Source: Acidimicrobiia bacterium
Lineage (GTDB): Bacteria; Actinomycetota; Acidimicrobiia; Spongiisociales; UBA5794
Direction of reading: 5' to 3'
DNA length: 13,925 nt
Assembly (NCBI GenBank): GCA_013001485.1
Contig: JABDMN010000061.1
Coordinates: 1-13,925, forward strand
The notes beneath the pieces are model-generated. The model had not been told where the DNA came from, did no database searches, and worked only from the letters and a program-made list of their open reading frames with translations. Positions within the stretch are counted from its first letter, which is position 1, and every line of letters begins with the position of its first letter. The translations under genes were made by a program, and so were the position numbers. Shown piece after piece: positions 1 through 6,906 of the stretch.

Positions 1-483
1 GCGGTCACCGCTCTCGGGCAACTCGGCACCGTTGTTGCGGTGTCGGCGCCGATCGAGACAGAACCGGTCGGAGGCCCTCCTGGCCAGGGCCGCTATCTCA
101 ACGCTGTCGCAGTCCTCGACACCAACCTCGAGCCTCGACGCCTTCTCGACGAATGTCTGACCATCGAATTGGCCCAGGGCCGGGTCCGGGACGAGAGGTG
201 GGGCCCCCGCACGCTGGACCTCGACATCCTCCTGTTCGGAGACCGGCAGATCGCCCAGCCCGGTTTGACCATCCCGCATCCGGAGTTGGCGCGTCGCCCG
301 TTCGTCCTTGAGCCTCTTGCCGAAGTGTGGCCCGATGCCCGCTACCCCGATGGATCGCTCGTGCAGTCGCGGGGCAGGCTCACCGATCCCGAGATGGCTG
401 CACCGTCGTACATCGCCGTATTCCTGACCACCGGTCTGCTCGCAGTCGCGCTGTGGTGGATCATGGACCTGTTCCTGGGCTGA
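1..483 (+). CDS. folK: 2-amino-4-hydroxy-6-hydroxymethyldihydropteridine pyrophosphokinase (HPPK), 5'-truncated, with C-terminal membrane helix
   Basis: This enzyme transfers pyrophosphate from ATP to 6-hydroxymethyl-dihydropterin in folate synthesis, in the cytoplasm. The reading frame is open from base 1, so the N-terminus (roughly 25 residues in this family) lies outside the window; the in-frame GTG at 40 is internal. Visible family signatures are the ETEPVG segment, GRYLNAV, the catalytic/Mg-binding block RWGPRTLDLDILLFG, and IPHPELARRPFVLEPLAEV. The HPPK fold should end near base 390. The frame then continues for 29 more residues (394-480) as a strongly hydrophobic segment containing IAVFLTTGLLAVALWWIM, ending at TGA 481-483. 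HPPKs are normally soluble and I know of no such tail as standard. Mycobacteria have a separate DUF3180 membrane protein after folK, which is absent here. Identity as HPPK is secure; the role of the tail is unknown. Confidence 0.95.
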   Translation, partial: AVTALGQLGTVVAVSAPIETEPVGGPPGQGRYLNAVAVLDTNLEPRRLLDECLTIELAQGRVRDERWGPRTLDLDILLFGDRQIAQPGLTIPHPELARRPFVLEPLAEVWPDARYPDGSLVQSRGRLTDPEMAAPSYIAVFLTTGLLAVALWWIMDLFLG

Positions 484-494
484 CCACCCACCCC

Positions 495-500
495 TAGACT
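495..500 (+). promoter_or_regulatory. Possible -10 hexamer (TAGACT) for the DUF2520-panC-coaX-lysS unit
   Basis: TAGACT fits the actinobacterial TANNNT -10 pattern and lies in the 55-bp gap after folK, 38 bases before the next ATG. A transcript starting about 7 bases downstream would have a leader of about 30 nt. No convincing -35 is seen: at 17-bp spacing the hexamer is TTCCTG. The block CTAGACTTCCC resembles CTAGAGTTCCC upstream of the BMP lipoprotein gene at 9593-9603. Read-through from folK is also possible. Confidence 0.4.
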
Positions 501-538
501 TCCCGCCGCACCGGTACCTCGGACTGGAGGCACATCTC

Positions 539-1354
539 ATGCGAATCGTGGTTGTGGGGCCAGGACGCGCCGGAGGCGCAATCGCCCTGGCAGCCGATGC
601 CGCCTCTCATGATGTTGCTGCCATTGTTGGGCGCACCACTGCGGCGGCGGCGGGCCTCGCTGAGCGAGTCGGTGCCGAACCCCTTGCCGTCGGCACCGTT
701 CTCCCGCCTGCTGACCTGCTCATCGTGGCCGTCCGCGACGACGAGCTCGGCGGTGTCGCCGGGCAGCTGGTGCCCGCTGTGGGCGACATCGACAACGCTG
801 TCCACGTATCGGGGATGAAGCCGGTGTCGGTTCTCGTGCCCCTAGATCACGTTGGAGTGCGAGTGGGTGCCTTCCATCCCCTTCAGACGCTGCCTGACGC
901 AGATGCAGGGGCCAAGCGTCTTCCTGGCGCCTGGGTGGCTCTGACGGCCTCTGACCTCGAACTGCACGCTCTCCTGGTGCTCCTCGCCGGATCGCTTGGG
1001 ATGCACGCTTTCGACCTCGCCGATGAGCACCGGGCCGTCTATCACGCTGCTGCCGCTGCCGCCGCCAACTTCCCGGTTGCCGCTCTGGCCCTCGCCGAGG
1101 ACCTCTTCGCCGCGGCCGGTGTTCCATTCGCGGCTGCCCGGCCGCTCAGCGAGGCCGTGATCTCCAACGTCTTCGACCTTGGACCGCGCGTTGCTCTCAC
1201 CGGGCCGGTGGCTCGCGGAGACAACGACACCGTCCATCGCCAAATCGAAGCGGTTTCTGAATCGGCTCCGGAGTGGCGGGGTGCCTTCCTGGCCTTCGTC
1301 CGGGCGCTGGCGCGTATCTCGGGGCGCCTCCACGAGTACGAGGACATGCTGTGA
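539..1354 (+). CDS. Rossmann-fold/DUF2520 protein, candidate NADP-dependent ketopantoate reductase
   Basis: This 271-residue protein has an N-terminal dinucleotide-binding domain with the glycine motif GPGRAGGA at residues 7-14. A C-terminal helical DUF2520-type domain follows, with HPLQT at 113-117 and Tyr168-His169 followed by an alanine run and Asn177. It matches the family of mycobacterial Rv3603c, which occupies the same place upstream of panC. A GGAGG ribosome-binding site at 526-530 supports the ATG start. The stop overlaps the panC GTG start (GTGA), so the two should be translationally coupled. The fold resembles 6-phosphogluconate-dehydrogenase-like reductases, which include ketopantoate reductase, and the next two genes encode the following steps of CoA synthesis. 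I therefore infer a role as pantoate-forming reductase. I recall a non-PanE ketopantoate reductase (PanG) described in Francisella and other bacteria that may be related, but could not check it. Family assignment is good; the reaction is unproven. Confidence 0.85.
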   Translation: MRIVVVGPGRAGGAIALAADAASHDVAAIVGRTTAAAAGLAERVGAEPLAVGTVLPPADLLIVAVRDDELGGVAGQLVPAVGDIDNAVHVSGMKPVSVLVPLDHVGVRVGAFHPLQTLPDADAGAKRLPGAWVALTASDLELHALLVLLAGSLGMHAFDLADEHRAVYHAAAAAAANFPVAALALAEDLFAAAGVPFAAARPLSEAVISNVFDLGPRVALTGPVARGDNDTVHRQIEAVSESAPEWRGAFLAFVRALARISGRLHEYEDML

Positions 1355-2232
1355 AGACCATTGGCACCTTCGCCGAAACCAGGGCGCTCGTCTCCGGGAG
1401 AATTGGCCTCGTCCCCACCATGGGTTTCCTCCACGAAGGTCATGTGAGCCTGATCGAACATGCCCGTTCGATGTGCGACACGTTGGTCGCCTCGCTCTAC
1501 GTCAATCCGACCCAGTTCGACGAGAGCACCGATTTCGATCGATACCCCCGCGACCTCGACCGTGATTCGGCCATCGCTGCTGCCGCTGGTGTCGACATCC
1601 TGTTCGCTCCCGATGACGAGGAGATGTATCCAACCCCGCTGTTGACCCAGGTGCATGTTCCGGCGCTTGCCGACCGCATGGAGGGCGTACATCGTTCTGG
1701 TCACTTCGCTGGCGTCGCCACGGTCGTCGCCAAGCTGCTTGCGGGGATCAAGCCTGATGTGGCCCTCTTCGGTCGCAAGGACGCTCAGCAGCTTGCGGTG
1801 GTGACCACGATGGCGGCTGACCTCTCGTTCCCGGTCGACATCGTCGGTGGCTCGATCGTCAGGGAGCGAGACGGCCTGGCACTGTCGAGTCGCAACATCT
1901 TCATCGAGGATCGGACTGCTGCTCTGACGTTGCACGTCGGCCTGATGGCTGCCGCAGACGCCTTCGAGCAGGGAGTGATCGACGGGGCCGAGTTGGAGTC
2001 CGTCGTCGTCGACTCGTTGGGTGATGTCGAGCTCGAGTATGTCGAGCTTGCCGACGCTCGCACCACCGAACGGCTCGTCACCCTCGACCGGCCAGCGTTC
2101 ATTGCGATCGCGGCGCGGATCGGCGGCGTGCGACTCATCGACAACGTCTACTTCACCGGTACCCCGCTAGTGGCCGATCGGGGAAACCGCCTCGGAGCCG
2201 AATCGATGCTCTACGACGAAGGAGACTCCTGA
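1351..2232 (+). CDS. panC: Pantothenate synthetase (pantoate-beta-alanine ligase)
   Basis: PanC condenses pantoate with beta-alanine using ATP to give pantothenate, the vitamin precursor of CoA, in the cytoplasm. The 293-residue product has normal family length. It carries GLVPTMGFLHEGH with the HIGH-type motif HEGH at residues 28-31, SLYVNPTQF, the conserved FGRKDAQQ around Lys143, and the KMSKS-like LSSRN at 178-182. I chose the GTG at 1351 because the conserved N-terminus (VKTIGTF) begins there, GAGGA lies just upstream, and it overlaps the previous stop as GTGA. The frame is open 26 codons further upstream to 1273, but those codons lie inside the DUF2520 gene and read as low-complexity sequence. 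The stop shares one base with the coaX ATG (TGATG). In mycobacteria panD, the beta-alanine source, follows panC; here it is missing from the operon, so beta-alanine must come from elsewhere. Confidence 0.97.
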   Translation: MKTIGTFAETRALVSGRIGLVPTMGFLHEGHVSLIEHARSMCDTLVASLYVNPTQFDESTDFDRYPRDLDRDSAIAAAAGVDILFAPDDEEMYPTPLLTQVHVPALADRMEGVHRSGHFAGVATVVAKLLAGIKPDVALFGRKDAQQLAVVTTMAADLSFPVDIVGGSIVRERDGLALSSRNIFIEDRTAALTLHVGLMAAADAFEQGVIDGAELESVVVDSLGDVELEYVELADARTTERLVTLDRPAFIAIAARIGGVRLIDNVYFTGTPLVADRGNRLGAESMLYDEGDS

Positions 2233-3005
2233 TGCTGCTCGCGATCGATGTCGGCAACACCAATACCGTCCTCGGTCTCTACGACTCCGAGATGCTGGTC
2301 AAACACTGGCGGGTGGCCACCTACCCGCATCGGACCGCCGACGAGCATCTGCTGTGGCTGAGAGGCATTCTTCAGCTGGACGGGTACGACCTGAGTGTGG
2401 TGACCGGGTGGTCCGTGTCGAGCGTCGTCCCCTCAGTCACCGGGCCACTGCGCGACATCGGACATGACGTGGCCGGGGATGCGGTCGTAGTGGTCGGGCC
2501 GGGAACGAAGACCGGAATGGCGATCACGATCGACAATCCCCACGAGGTCGGCGCCGACCGCGTGGTGAACGCAGTAGCGGGCCGGGAACGGTATGGCACG
2601 CCGCTGGTAGTCGTCGACTTCGGGACCAGCACCAACTTCGACGTCGTGGGTCCTGACGGTTCCTATCTCGGTGGCGTCATCGCCCCCGGCCTCGAGCTGA
2701 GCACCGACGCCCTGGTCGGCGGCACCGCGGCTTTGCGGCGGGTCGAATACGTCCCGCCACGATCTCCGATCGGCAAGGGCACGGTTGAGGCAATTCAGTC
2801 GGGAGCGCTGTACGGGCACGCCGGTCTGGTCGACGGGATCATGGGGAGGCTCGCCGAAGCACTCGGTACGAAGCCGGGGACCGTGGCAACAGGTGGACTC
2901 GCTTCTACGATCGTGCCGCACTGTTCGAGCGTCGAGACCATCGACGAGTTCCTGACGCTCGACGGGCTACGGATGATCTTCGACATGAACCAGGAGGATG
3001 GGTGA
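2232..3005 (+). CDS. coaX: Type III pantothenate kinase
   Basis: CoaX phosphorylates pantothenate to 4'-phosphopantothenate, the first committed step of CoA synthesis. The type III enzyme belongs to the ASKHA/acetate-kinase-like fold and typically needs a monovalent cation. The 257-residue product shows the phosphate-1 motif DVGNTNT at residues 6-12, GADRVVNA with the likely catalytic Asp109, the second phosphate motif DFGTSTNFD at 129-137, and the family block GGVIAPGLELS. It ends in ATGGLAS and LDGLRMIF, both typical of the C-terminal half. The ATG overlaps the panC stop by one base, with AAGGAGA a few bases upstream, so the start is firm. The lysS GTG overlaps its stop by four bases. The position directly after panC places two consecutive CoA steps in one transcript. 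Confidence 0.97.
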   Translation: MLLAIDVGNTNTVLGLYDSEMLVKHWRVATYPHRTADEHLLWLRGILQLDGYDLSVVTGWSVSSVVPSVTGPLRDIGHDVAGDAVVVVGPGTKTGMAITIDNPHEVGADRVVNAVAGRERYGTPLVVVDFGTSTNFDVVGPDGSYLGGVIAPGLELSTDALVGGTAALRRVEYVPPRSPIGKGTVEAIQSGALYGHAGLVDGIMGRLAEALGTKPGTVATGGLASTIVPHCSSVETIDEFLTLDGLRMIFDMNQEDG

Positions 3006-4501
3006 GCGACAGCGATCCGGTGATCCCCGACGAGACCGGTGGGGACCGTCTCCGCCAGGTACGGCTGGACAAGGTGCAGCGGCTCCGCGAGGGCGGCGTC
3101 AACCCGTATCCGTATTCGTTTGGGCCGACCGACACCGCGGGCGACATCCGGGGCCGCCACGACGGGCTCGAGCCAGAGACTGACACCGGCGAGCTGGTGA
3201 CCGTTGCCGGGCGCATCGTCGGTTGGCGCGACATCGGCAAGCTCGTGTTCGGCGTGCTTCAGGATCACACAGGCCAGATCCAGCTCTTCTGTGAGCAGAC
3301 GTCGCTCGGTGACGGGTGGGGTCTGCTCTCCGATCTCGATATCGGCGATTGGGTCGGCGCCACTGGTGAGGTCATCACGACCCGTCGTGGGGAACTGTCG
3401 ATACGACCAGACAGCGTCACCTTGCTGTCCAAGGCTCTGCGACCGCTGCCGGAGAAATGGCACGGGCTCAAGGACATCGAAACTCGCTACCGCCAGCGCT
3501 ACGTCGACCTGATCGTCAACGATGAAGCACGCGAGGCACTGGTGATTCGTGCCCGGCTGGTCGACTCATTGCGGCGTTCGTTCGTCGATCGGGGGTTCAT
3601 GGAGGTGGAGACGCCGATGCTCCAGGTGAGCCCCGGTGGCGCATTGGCCCGGCCGTTCGTCACCCACCACAACGCCCTCGACATCGACATGTATCTACGC
3701 ATCGCACCCGAGCTCTACTTGAAGCGGCTGATCGTCGGCGGCTTCGACCGCGTGTTCGAGATGAGCAGGGTCTTTCGGAACGAGGGCCTCGAGCCCACCC
3801 GCAACCCGGAGTTCACGATGCTGGAGTCATATCAGGCCTACGCCGATTACAACGACGTGATGACGCTGGTCGAGGAAGTCATCGCCGAGGCGGCGCAAAG
3901 CGTCCTGGGGGCGACGACGTTCACCTATGAGGGCCGCCAGATCGATCTCGCCGCACCGTGGCCACGTCTTGGCGTCGTCGAGTCGTTGGTGGAGAAGACC
4001 GGCGTCGAGTTCGACATGTCGATGGACAAATCCGATGCGATCGTGCGGGCCGAGGGTCTGGACATCGAGGTGGATGCTGCCTGGGGTGTGGGCAAGATCA
4101 TCACCGAGGTGTTCGAGGAAATCGTCGAGAAGGACTTGTGGGATCCCACCTTCGTGATCGACTACCCGAAGGAGGTCTCGCCCCTCGCCAAGGATCACCG
4201 CGACGGTGGCGGAGTCACCGAGCGCTTCGAGTTCTTCATCGGTGGGCGGGAGCTAGGCAACGCCTACAGCGAGCTCAACGACCCCATCGAGCAACGAGCC
4301 CGGTTTGAGCAGCAGGTGGCGGCTCGAGCCGAGGGTGACGACGAAGCCCACCCCATCGACGAGGACTACATCCGGGCCCTGGAGTACGGGATGCCTCCGA
4401 CGGGAGGGCTCGGGATCGGTGTCGACCGGCTGGCGATGCTGTTCGCCGACGTCACCTCGATCCGTGACGTGATCCTCTTCCCCCACATGCGCCCGGATTA
4501 G
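3002..4501 (+). CDS. lysS: Lysyl-tRNA synthetase, class II
   Basis: LysS charges tRNA-Lys with lysine through a lysyl-adenylate intermediate. The 499-residue protein has the usual layout. An N-terminal OB-fold anticodon-binding domain (about residues 55-145, including VAGRIVGWRDIGKLVFGVLQD) precedes the class II catalytic core. Motif 1 surrounds GFMEVETPML at 198-207, motif 2 is FEMSRVFRNEG at 252-262 with Arg259, and motif 3 is GGLGIGVDRLAML ending near Arg476. The start is GTG within GTGA, overlapping the coaX stop; AGGAGG at 2992-2997 is only four bases from it, slightly close but clear. The first 20 residues are acidic and poorly conserved. Placement of lysS after the pan/coa genes is the mycobacterial arrangement. 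The TAG stop is one base from the stop of the opposing lipoprotein gene. I see no T-box leader. Confidence 0.98.
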   Translation: MSDSDPVIPDETGGDRLRQVRLDKVQRLREGGVNPYPYSFGPTDTAGDIRGRHDGLEPETDTGELVTVAGRIVGWRDIGKLVFGVLQDHTGQIQLFCEQTSLGDGWGLLSDLDIGDWVGATGEVITTRRGELSIRPDSVTLLSKALRPLPEKWHGLKDIETRYRQRYVDLIVNDEAREALVIRARLVDSLRRSFVDRGFMEVETPMLQVSPGGALARPFVTHHNALDIDMYLRIAPELYLKRLIVGGFDRVFEMSRVFRNEGLEPTRNPEFTMLESYQAYADYNDVMTLVEEVIAEAAQSVLGATTFTYEGRQIDLAAPWPRLGVVESLVEKTGVEFDMSMDKSDAIVRAEGLDIEVDAAWGVGKIITEVFEEIVEKDLWDPTFVIDYPKEVSPLAKDHRDGGGVTERFEFFIGGRELGNAYSELNDPIEQRARFEQQVAARAEGDDEAHPIDEDYIRALEYGMPPTGGLGIGVDRLAMLFADVTSIRDVILFPHMRPD

Positions 4502-4502
4502 G

Positions 4503-5873
4503 TCAGGCTTCCAAGCCACCCTCGTCCGGGCCGACGGCGATCCAGGTCCCATCGAGGATGGCGCCGCGGTAGGCGAGTCGAGATCCTGAAGTGTCGAGGA
4601 CCGATGCGTAACAGTCGAGCTGGGATCCCTGTTCGAACTCGTATGCAGAAAAGGGCATGGTGAACGCGAACACCCGGGCGTCGGGCACATCTCTGGTGAC
4701 GATGGTGTCGTCGGCGAACTGGCGGCACGCCTCGTTGCTGGCCTCAACCGCCTCGGGGTATGACGGGTATGACTCGAGCGGGAAGGTGATGGGTCCGAGG
4801 TAGTCGGTGTCGTGGACTGCGGTACACGAGACCTGTGATCCCCCGGAGTAGCAGTCGCCGATCTCGGGGATGATGGCGAACTCGGCTCCAGCGCCGGCGT
4901 ACGAGCGGTCCGTGATTGCGGGAGCTCCTGCGGCGTCCTGGGTGAACACGATGCAGGCCAGGTAGCGGTCACCCTCCTGCCACTCCTCCTCGCTTGGCAG
5001 GTAGCTGATCTGGCCGAGGTCGCTGCGTCGCGACGAGCCGCCGATGAATTCGTCGAATGACCGGTCACAAAAGGCGCGGGACTTGCCTCCCATCTCGTCA
5101 CCCGGGAACGGGGCATCCGGGCCATCACCGAGGATCGCGGCTCCGCTGACCTCGACCGTATGGGGTTGATCGCAGTCCACGATGTTGTCGGTGCCAAAGG
5201 GCGCGTTTGGCATCGCAGCCAGGACGGGAGGATCAAACAACAGGCAGTCGCCGACCTCCCACACCGGATCGTCGTGCCCGGTGATCATCGCCGCGATCGC
5301 CTCAGCCGCAGGTTCCTCGTCGCCCACCACCACGAACAGCCGTGAATTGCTGTGCCAGTAGTGCCACCAGCGGTCGTTGCTGAATGCGCGGGTGATCGTG
5401 ACGCCCTCTATGCGGGTCGTGTCGACGCTGCTGTGGATCTGCCTGGCTGACACGCCCGAGAGCCCGGGGATCCCGATGCCCGACGCGACAGGCGCCGCGA
5501 TGACGGCGATCACCTCCTCGCCGGAATCCGCGGTGATGGTGCGAATCGTCCAGGCGCGCAGCGCGTCCTGAACTGGATCGAGTCGCTGGGTGACGAGCGC
5601 CTCCTGGCTCACCGACGCGAAGCCGATGTCCAGGCCCTCGACATCGATGTCCCCGCCAAACAGGTCGAGGTCGGTGCCTGGACTTCCGAGGGTCGTGGTC
5701 GTTTCGGGCAGAGTTGTCGACGTCGTCGAAGACGTTGTCGTTGTTGGCCGCGTCTCCACAGGCGCCGTGGCGTCGGGTGATGAGATGGTGAGGGGTTCGT
5801 CCTCGGACGGTCCCGAGCAAGCTCCTACTACCAGCACCACCACCAGCAGGATGGTGGCGCGGAGCGCTGTCAT
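4503..5873 (-). CDS. Lipoprotein with tandem septum-formation-like domains
   Basis: This 456-residue product begins with a short hydrophobic signal and the lipobox VVGAC, predicting cleavage and lipid attachment at Cys19, so the mature protein should sit on the outer face of the cytoplasmic membrane. A Thr-rich linker covers residues 41-62. An unassigned mixed alpha/beta region spans about 70-200. Two repeats follow that resemble the actinobacterial septum-formation domain. The first holds VGDC at 207-210, CDQPH, CDRSF and GDRYLAC (Cys 210, 234, 269, 307). The second holds IGDC at 338-341 with Cys 341, 350, 383 and 421. The matching four-cysteine spacing suggests two disulfides per domain. 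Despite the domain name, no direct division role is established here. ATG overlaps the stop of the polyprenyl synthase gene (ATGA) with only a weak upstream GAGG, suggesting coupled translation. Gene reality is high; function is unknown. Confidence 0.88.
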   Translation of the reverse strand: MTALRATILLVVVLVVGACSGPSEDEPLTISSPDATAPVETRPTTTTSSTTSTTLPETTTTLGSPGTDLDLFGGDIDVEGLDIGFASVSQEALVTQRLDPVQDALRAWTIRTITADSGEEVIAVIAAPVASGIGIPGLSGVSARQIHSSVDTTRIEGVTITRAFSNDRWWHYWHSNSRLFVVVGDEEPAAEAIAAMITGHDDPVWEVGDCLLFDPPVLAAMPNAPFGTDNIVDCDQPHTVEVSGAAILGDGPDAPFPGDEMGGKSRAFCDRSFDEFIGGSSRRSDLGQISYLPSEEEWQEGDRYLACIVFTQDAAGAPAITDRSYAGAGAEFAIIPEIGDCYSGGSQVSCTAVHDTDYLGPITFPLESYPSYPEAVEASNEACRQFADDTIVTRDVPDARVFAFTMPFSAYEFEQGSQLDCYASVLDTSGSRLAYRGAILDGTWIAVGPDEGGLEA

Positions 5874-6862
5874 CGCTCGCGGGCTGCCTCGACCCGTGTC
5901 ATCAGGTACCGATCGAACCGGGTGAGAAGGTCGCGCACCTCGACCGAACCGAGCCGCTGCGAAGCCTTTTCGGCCCGACGCAGGCGCTCCGTCGCCTCAT
6001 CGAGGACTGTGTCGACGTGGCCGCCTTCCACCACCCGGTTCACAACGAAGCGGCGGGCATCGTCGGTGTAGGGGTGTCCGGTTGTGAGCACAGCCCGCAG
6101 CTCCTCGTCGTTGGCGAGCGCATACAGGACCGGCAGGGTGAAGACGCCCTCGTCGATGTCAGACCCGGCCGGCTTCCCGAGGTACTCCTCGGTTGCCACC
6201 AGGTCGAGCACATCGTCGGTCATCTGGAACACCAGGCCTGTTTCGAACGCCCACTCGGAGATGGCCTCCACCGCGTCGGCGTCGGCGCCGGCCGTCATGG
6301 CTCCGAGCCGAGCCGACGTCCGGATCAGGCTGGCTGTCTTGCCGGCGATCACCCGCAGGTAATCGTCCGGCCCATGGGTGATGTCGTCGGCGAGCTGCAG
6401 CTCGAGGGCCTGTCCCTCGCACAGAGTGGCGTAAGTACGGGCAACCAGGGCCACGGCCTCCTCGCCGAGCGGCGCCGCCACTTCGGAGGCCCGGGCCAGG
6501 AGGAAGTCGCCGGCGAGGATGGCGACCGTGTTGCTCCAATTGACGTTTGCCGAGGGCACGCCATGGCGCGTATCTGCTTCGTCGATGACGTCGTCGTGAT
6601 ACAGCGACCCGGCGTGAACGAGTTCGACGGCGACACCTGCCTCGATGGGCCCGTGATCCCGATCGGGCCCCAGCAGCGCACCGATCTGGGCGAGAAGCGG
6701 GCGCAGCCGCTTGCCGCCAGCGGCAAGCAAATGCTGGGAGATCTCGGTGAGAAACGGGTTGTCCGTTGCCACGCTCGCCTCGAAAAGCCGGGTCTCGACA
6801 CGGCCCATCCGCTCCCAGACCTCGGGCAGATCGACGAGCTCTCGAATCGGTGGCACTTCCAT
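5870..6862 (-). CDS. Long-chain polyprenyl diphosphate synthase (trans-prenyltransferase)
   Basis: This enzyme elongates allylic diphosphates with isopentenyl diphosphate to make a long all-trans isoprenoid chain, probably the menaquinone side chain, at the membrane-cytosol boundary. The 330-residue protein has GGKRLRP at 49-55, the first aspartate-rich motif DDVID at 90-94 and the second DDVLD at 216-220, with GKPAGSDIDEG at 229-239. The fifth residue before the first motif is Gly85. A small residue there usually leaves the chain-length pocket open, favouring products longer than geranylgeranyl. It looks like the GrcC/heptaprenyl-type synthases of actinobacteria, but exact chain length cannot be read. 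An in-frame TGA two codons upstream limits the start to the ATG at 6862 or an internal codon. No Shine-Dalgarno is visible, so a leaderless or near-leaderless mRNA is possible. It is divergent from clpC and coupled to the downstream lipoprotein. Confidence 0.94.
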   Translation of the reverse strand: MEVPPIRELVDLPEVWERMGRVETRLFEASVATDNPFLTEISQHLLAAGGKRLRPLLAQIGALLGPDRDHGPIEAGVAVELVHAGSLYHDDVIDEADTRHGVPSANVNWSNTVAILAGDFLLARASEVAAPLGEEAVALVARTYATLCEGQALELQLADDITHGPDDYLRVIAGKTASLIRTSARLGAMTAGADADAVEAISEWAFETGLVFQMTDDVLDLVATEEYLGKPAGSDIDEGVFTLPVLYALANDEELRAVLTTGHPYTDDARRFVVNRVVEGGHVDTVLDEATERLRRAEKASQRLGSVEVRDLLTRFDRYLMTRVEAARER

Positions 6863-6871
6863 GGTTCAGCG

Positions 6872-6877
6872 AGGTTA
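6872..6877 (-). promoter_or_regulatory. Possible -10 hexamer for a near-leaderless polyprenyl synthase mRNA
   Basis: On the reverse strand this reads TAACCT, fitting TANNNT, and ends nine bases before the ATG at 6862. Transcription would begin at or within a few bases of the start codon. This would explain the missing ribosome-binding site. The -35 region (GTGGGT at 17-bp spacing) is unconvincing. Confidence 0.25.
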
Positions 6878-6880
6878 GTG

Positions 6881-6894
6881 AGGCCGCGCGGCCT
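6881..6894. repeat. Perfect 14-bp GC palindrome in the divergent control region
   Basis: AGGCCGCGCGGCCT is a perfect self-complementary sequence. It lies between the polyprenyl synthase ATG and the rest of the divergent region, 18 bases upstream of that ATG and about 150 bases upstream of clpC. It could be an operator or a chance GC-rich palindrome. It overlaps the region just upstream of the proposed reverse-strand -10. Confidence 0.4.
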
Positions 6895-6906
6895 ACCCAC
6901 CAGCCT

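Noticed and set aside
1273..1350. 26-codon N-terminal extension of panC
   Set aside because: It lies within the DUF2520 coding sequence and has no conserved content. The GTG at 1351, with the typical PanC N-terminus and a GTGA overlap, is the better start.
1042..1935. Reverse-strand open frame opposite the DUF2520 gene and panC
   Set aside because: It spans the junction of two well-identified genes and contains an alanine run that is the reverse of the Ala-rich helix of the DUF2520 protein; a shadow.
4253..5236. Reverse-strand open frame spanning the lysS end and the lipoprotein gene
   Set aside because: It is out of frame with the lipoprotein, rich in Ser/Arg/Pro/Thr as expected of a shifted GC-rich frame, and crosses the lysS catalytic motif 3 region.
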